Of a DNA stretch of 9,083 bases, positions 6,290 to 9,083 are shown piece after piece. A program made the translations under genes and the position numbers. This stretch comes from DAOTZU01 sp034433995 (lineage in GTDB: Bacteria; Chloroflexota; Anaerolineae; UBA1429), in contig DAOTZU010000245.1 of NCBI GenBank assembly GCA_034433995.1, forward strand, positions 1 to 9,083. Direction: 5' to 3'. Positions within the stretch are counted from its first letter, which is position 1; each line of letters starts with the position of its first letter. A model generated the notes under the pieces. That model was given only the letters and a program-made list of their open reading frames with translations. It did no database searches and was not told where the DNA came from.

Positions 6290-6305
6290 CCAAAGGGCCC
6301 TTTGG
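6290..6305. promoter_or_regulatory. Perfect 16-bp palindrome in the GHMP leader, candidate operator
   Basis: CCAAAGGGCCCTTTGG is a fully self-complementary 16-mer between the -10 box (6344-6349) and the ribosome site (6275-6279). With no loop it would form a poor RNA hairpin, so it looks more like a site for a dimeric DNA-binding protein acting downstream of the transcription start. No regulator gene is visible nearby. Confidence 0.5.
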
Positions 6306-6343
6306 AATGGTATCCGCCTCCACGTGCCCCTCCATGCGCCCTC

Positions 6344-6352
6344 ATTATAGCA
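6344..6352 (-). promoter_or_regulatory. Extended -10 promoter of the GHMP-like gene
   Basis: The minus strand reads TGCTATAAT: a perfect TATAAT (6344-6349) with the TGn extension. There is no TTGACA-like box at 16-18 nt; that position is occupied by an alternating (GC)5 run (6361-6370). Extended -10 promoters can do without a -35 box. Transcription would start near 6337, giving a leader of about 68 nt. Confidence 0.7.
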
Positions 6353-6409
6353 TGTTCTTGGCGCGCGCGCTAGGGGTTTTTGCCACCTTTAACCCATTTG
6401 AAGATGTCG

Positions 6410-6514
6410 AAGGCGTGTAGACGCCTTGCCCGCCGTCGGATGGAATCCGACGGCTCTGCTTGCCAAGCCCGCGGCGCGGGCTTACCATTGCTAGACGTCG
6501 GTTTCTAACCGACG
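6410..6514. repeat. Array of four perfect short hairpins (REP-like palindromic cluster)
   Basis: Four back-to-back inverted repeats lie between divergent genes. H1: AAGGCGT/ACGCCTT (6410-6427, 4-nt loop). H2: GCCGTCGGAT/ATCCGACGGC (6432-6454, loop GGA). H3: AAGCCCGC/GCGGGCTT (6465-6483, loop GGC). H4: CGTCGGTT/AACCGACG (6496-6514, loop TCT). H2 and H4 share the outer unit CGTCGG-N7-CCGACG; one of their two inner pairs is A-T in H2 and T-A in H4, so pairing is kept although the bases change. No U-tracts follow and no open frame of note crosses the cluster. It could be a dispersed palindromic repeat, a structured RNA or a transcription block between the divergent units. Confidence 0.7.
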
Positions 6515-6548
6515 GGCGCATTTCTCGACACCCTCACCCATTTCGCCC

Positions 6549-6577
6549 TTGTTCCCATCATGACCTTGATGTACAAT
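6549..6577 (+). promoter_or_regulatory. Candidate promoter of the beta-helix gene
   Basis: TTGTTC (6549-6554) is followed by exactly 17 nt and then TACAAT (6572-6577), one base off the -10 consensus. Transcription would start near 6584, about 44 nt before the ATG at 6628. It lies just after the hairpin array. The -35 box matches only three of six bases. Confidence 0.5.
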
Positions 6578-6627
6578 AGCCGCCAAATAACTCTCTGGAT
6601 GCGCCTTCCGCGCTCGAAAGGATCATC

Positions 6628-8790
6628 ATGTCTGCTATGCCTTTTGTCTTGCACGTGGCTCCCGATGGTTGCGATGGCTGGGCCGGCACGGCCGAGCAGC
6701 CCCTGGCCACCCTCGCCGGCGCCCGAGACCGCCTGCGCCTTGTGCGCCGTGCCGGCAAATTGACCGGCCCCAGCCTGGTCCTGGTCCACGCCGGCCTTTA
6801 TCCCTTGCGCGAGACCTTTACCTTGGGCCCTGAAGACCTGGGCACCGCCGATACGCCCGTCACCTTCCAGGCCGCCGGCGATGGCGAAGTGCGCCTATTG
6901 GGCGGGACGATCCTCAGCGGCTTCCAGCCCCATCAAGGCCCGGTGATGAAACTGGATCTGGCCGCCCAGGGGTTGGCCGGGTTGCGCTGCAAACAGCTTT
7001 TCTACAACGGCGTCCGCCAGATCCTCGCCCGTTACCCCAACTATGACCCCGCCAACCCCTACGCGGGCGGCTACCTCTATGTCGAGGGCGAGGTCCACGA
7101 GGAACACACCCCCGGCCTGGGCTATCGTGACCGCTTCATCTGCCACGACCCGCGCCTTGCCACCTGGAGCCGCATTTCAGAGGTAGAGCTGTTCGTCTTT
7201 CCCCGCTGGAATTACGGCAACAGCATCGTCCGCCTCAAGAGCTACGATCCGCAGACGGGCGAAGTGCGCCTGGCAGGATTGGCGCATTATGAGATCTATC
7301 CCGGCGATCGCTTCTATTTCCGCAATGTGCGCGAAGAATTGGATGCCCCCGGCGAATGGTACCTCGATGCCGCCGGCGAGACCCTCTACTTCTGGCCACC
7401 CGATACTTTGGAGGGCGCGGTGGTGAGCGTGCCCATGGTGCAAGAGCTGGTGCGCATTCAGGGGGATCCCCAAGAGGCCACGGAGCTCCTCTTCGGCCGC
7501 GCCGAGCCGCGCGGTTTTATCACGTTGCGAGGATTCACCTTGGAGGGCTGCGACGGCCATGGCGTGGTCATCCGCGATGCCAGCCATTGCGCCGTTTTGG
7601 GCTGCGTGGTGCGCAACACCGGCCAAGTGGGCGTCTATATCCACGGCGGCATGTACAACCGGGTGGAGGGCTGCGATATCTACCAGACGGGCAGCGCCGG
7701 CGTGCGCTGCGGCGGTGGGTTGCGCTCCACCTTCGGCGGCTATTACCTGCCCTGCCACAACAGTGTGCGCAATTGTTATGTCCACCATATCGGCGTATTC
7801 GATAAATGGGCCAGCGGCATTTACCTTGTTAACGATAACGGCCCCTCCGTGGGTGTGACGGCCAGCCACAACCTGGTCCACGACGGCCCGCGCCAGGGGA
7901 TCACCAGCAACGGCAACGATAACGTGGTGGAATACAATCATGTGCGCCACATGAACCTGGAGACGGGCGATTCGGCCGGCATCGGCTTGGGCACGCGAGA
8001 TTGGACCGTGCGGGGGCAGATCGTGCGCTACAACATCATCCACGACATCCTGGGTTACCACCGGGTGCAGGGCGAATGGCGCTCGCCGGCCTATTGCTTT
8101 GGAATCTACCTGGACGATTGGACCAGCGACGTGCGCGTCTATGGCAACCTCACCTATCGCGTGCCCCGGGCAGGGGTGTATATCCACGCCGGCCAGGATA
8201 ATATCGTTGAGAACAATATCCTGGTGGATTCGCCCAACGAGTTGGCCTACTTTTCCCGTTGGGATGAGGAGAAAGAGCTGCGCCACGTGGGCACCCACGA
8301 TGTGGGGCTGCGCCGCAATATCTTTCGCCGCAATATCCTCGCCTCGCGGGTGCCGGGGAGTTACGCCTACCGCTTTGCCAGCGCCCTGGATGCCGAAGGG
8401 CGCCTGGACGTGGCCCGCAACACCTGGGAGCGCAACCTCCTTTGGTTCGGCGGACGCCCGGTGGAGCACGGCTGCCCGCGCCTGGCCCGCAACGTGCCCG
8501 GTGAGATGCCCAAAATGCCCTGGGAGGAGTGGCGCGCGCTGGGGTTCGACGAGGGCAGCCTCATCGCAGACCCCGGCTTTGTGGATCCCGACCACGATGA
8601 TTACCGTCTGCGGCCCGATTCGCCGGCCTTTGCCTTGGGTTTCGAGCCGCTGCCCCTGGAAGAGGTGGGGCCCTATGCCAGCGAGTTCCGCGCATCCTGG
8701 CCCATCGTGGAGGCCGAGGGCGCCCGAGAACACCCGCTCTTGCCCATCCGGGTGGACCAGACCCGGCGCAACGACGACCCGAACTGGTAA
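6628..8790 (+). CDS. Right-handed parallel beta-helix protein, GH141/GH120-like putative glycoside hydrolase
   Basis: The 720-residue protein opens with the pattern typical of beta-helix CAZymes: LHVAPDGCDGWAGTAEQPLATLAGARDRL with the sequence split at 8-20 and 21-36, then VLVHAGLYPLRETFTLGPED (51-70). It continues with LFYNGVRQILARYPN (124-138) and LDAPGEWYLDAAGETLYFWP (238-257). From about 296 to 600 it has repeated helix coils of the form N-x-V/I-x-x-N/H-x-I/V (for example GVVIRDASHCAVLGCVVRN, RYNIIHDILGY, GIYLDDWTSDVRVYGNLTY). The C-terminus SLIADPGFVDPDHDDYRLRP-DSPAF (644-668) is also familiar from these families. Candidate active-site acids include Asp403, Asp458, Asp496 and Asp497; I cannot assign them. 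No signal peptide is present, so it is predicted to act in the cytoplasm on imported sugars, or it leaves by another route. AAAGGA (6617-6622) precedes the ATG by 5 nt. The family assignment is by pattern only; the exact GH family and substrate are unknown. Confidence 0.85.
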   Translation: MSAMPFVLHVAPDGCDGWAGTAEQPLATLAGARDRLRLVRRAGKLTGPSLVLVHAGLYPLRETFTLGPEDLGTADTPVTFQAAGDGEVRLLGGTILSGFQPHQGPVMKLDLAAQGLAGLRCKQLFYNGVRQILARYPNYDPANPYAGGYLYVEGEVHEEHTPGLGYRDRFICHDPRLATWSRISEVELFVFPRWNYGNSIVRLKSYDPQTGEVRLAGLAHYEIYPGDRFYFRNVREELDAPGEWYLDAAGETLYFWPPDTLEGAVVSVPMVQELVRIQGDPQEATELLFGRAEPRGFITLRGFTLEGCDGHGVVIRDASHCAVLGCVVRNTGQVGVYIHGGMYNRVEGCDIYQTGSAGVRCGGGLRSTFGGYYLPCHNSVRNCYVHHIGVFDKWASGIYLVNDNGPSVGVTASHNLVHDGPRQGITSNGNDNVVEYNHVRHMNLETGDSAGIGLGTRDWTVRGQIVRYNIIHDILGYHRVQGEWRSPAYCFGIYLDDWTSDVRVYGNLTYRVPRAGVYIHAGQDNIVENNILVDSPNELAYFSRWDEEKELRHVGTHDVGLRRNIFRRNILASRVPGSYAYRFASALDAEGRLDVARNTWERNLLWFGGRPVEHGCPRLARNVPGEMPKMPWEEWRALGFDEGSLIADPGFVDPDHDDYRLRPDSPAFALGFEPLPLEEVGPYASEFRASWPIVEAEGAREHPLLPIRVDQTRRNDDPNW

Positions 8791-8794
8791 CCAC

Positions 8795-8844
8795 GCGGGC
8801 AGGATGCCGGTTCCATCCGGCGGTTGAGGGGCCGCCCTGCCCGC
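8795..8844. repeat. Nested palindrome after the beta-helix gene, related to the upstream array
   Basis: Outer arms GCGGGCAGG (8795-8803) and CCTGCCCGC (8836-8844) enclose two overlapping, mutually exclusive stems: GCCGG/CCGGC (8806-8810, 8817-8821) and GGCGG/CCGCC (8819-8823, 8832-8836). It starts 4 nt after the beta-helix stop codon and ends 10 nt before the PPK2 ribosome site. On the opposite strand, 8823 to 8811 reads CCGCCGGATGGAA, matching 12 of 13 bases of 6433-6445 in the upstream array. No U-tract follows, so it is not an ordinary terminator. Confidence 0.6.
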
Positions 8845-8864
8845 TATGCTCAAAGGAGGTCGCG

Positions 8865-9083
8865 ATGATGCACGTGGTGGAGAACCGCTATTGGGTCAAA
8901 CCGGGGAACAAGATCTCTTTGGCCGATTACGATCCGGCCGACACCCACGGGCTCAAAAAGCAGGAGGCGCAAGAGGAGCTGGCCGCGTTGCAGGCCAAAC
9001 TGAACGAGCTGCAGACGCTGCTCTATGCCACCGAAAAGTATAGCTTGCTCATCGTGCTCCAAGGGATGGATACCGGCGGCAAG
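8865..9083 (+). CDS. ppk2: Polyphosphate kinase 2 (PPK2), N-terminal part
   Basis: The frame is open for 73 codons to the window edge, so most of the protein is missing. The visible part has the PPK2 N-terminal layout: a basic/aromatic start (ENRYWVKPGNKISLADYDP), an amphipathic helix rich in Glu, Leu and Gln (LKKQEAQEELAALQAKLNEL), then LLYATEKYSLLIVLQGMDTGGK, which is the beta-strand and Walker A loop of PPK2 (usual form LQG-hydrophobic-D-x-x-GKDG). PPK2 enzymes transfer phosphate between polyphosphate and nucleotides. The subclass (AMP, ADP or GDP as acceptor) cannot be told without the rest. GGAGG (8855-8859) is 5 nt before the ATG at 8865; a second ATG follows directly at 8868. The gene lies 74 nt after the beta-helix gene on the same strand, with a palindrome between, so co-transcription is possible. 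Confidence 0.9.
   Translation, partial: MMHVVENRYWVKPGNKISLADYDPADTHGLKKQEAQEELAALQAKLNELQTLLYATEKYSLLIVLQGMDTGGK

Noticed and set aside
6270..6335. 22-residue N-terminal extension of the GHMP-like protein
   Set aside because: The upstream ATG nearly coincides with the predicted transcription start, and the ATG at 6269 has GGAGG at ideal spacing.
6410..6514. Hairpin array read as a CRISPR or tRNA-like cloverleaf
   Set aside because: There are no uniform direct repeats with spacers. The four stems lack a closing acceptor stem longer than about 6 bp and an anticodon-type loop; the loops are only 3-4 nt.
6410..6514. Hairpin array as a simple bidirectional intrinsic terminator
   Set aside because: Both flanking genes start here and read away from the region, so there is no transcript end to make. 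None of the stems is followed by a T-run.
7177..8853. 558-codon open frame on the minus strand across the beta-helix gene
   Set aside because: It is antisense to a gene with clear family motifs. Its product is His/Ala/Val/Gly-rich without any domain, as expected from the complement of a GC-rich gene, and it has no sensible ribosome site or promoter.

Overview
The window is GC-rich (about 60% by eye) and carries eight protein genes, two of them cut by the window edges. I see no tRNA, rRNA, CRISPR, transposase or phage gene. The translation starts I chose share one style: a GGAGG-type Shine-Dalgarno motif, then 5 nt, then ATG. Gene content and style would fit a GC-rich environmental bacterium: a Gram-positive/Chloroflexota-type ABC exporter with a very long adaptor coiled coil, a uroporphyrinogen-decarboxylase-family (URO-D) methyltransferase, a CAZyme-like beta-helix protein, a GHMP kinase and PPK2. 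Chloroflexota (Anaerolineae/Caldilineae-like) is my best guess, but it is inference only.

Layout. (1) 1-248, minus: start of a secreted protein with a clear signal peptide. An 8-bp-arm hairpin lies just ahead of its ribosome site. (2) 371-1375, minus: URO-D-family protein with its own sigma70-type promoter (TTGACT-16-TATACT). Its leader could pair with its own ribosome site. (3) 1582-4972, minus: a three-gene operon, coupled by GTGA/ATGA-type overlaps, encoding a membrane-anchored DUF5666-like protein, a long coiled-coil periplasmic adaptor and a MacB/FtsX-type permease. The matching ATPase is absent from the window. A hairpin follows the operon. (4) 5226-6269, minus: GHMP-kinase-fold protein resembling phosphomevalonate kinases but with changed active-site motifs. 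It has an extended -10 promoter, a perfect 16-bp palindrome in the leader and a good intrinsic terminator. (5) 6628-8790, plus: a 720-residue right-handed beta-helix protein resembling the GH141/GH120-type glycoside hydrolases, without a signal peptide. (6) 8865-end, plus: start of a polyphosphate kinase 2, cut just after the Walker A lysine.

The strongest unexplained signal is non-coding. The 358-bp divergent region between the GHMP gene and the beta-helix gene holds four back-to-back perfect hairpins (6410-6514). Two of them are variants of the same unit, CGTCGG-N7-CCGACG, with one swapped inner base pair. A related palindrome, sharing 12 of 13 bases in opposite orientation, lies directly after the beta-helix gene (8795-8844), so that gene is bracketed by members of what may be a dispersed palindromic repeat family.

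The operon genes probably act together at the membrane. The other genes look like separate transcription units with no obvious shared pathway.
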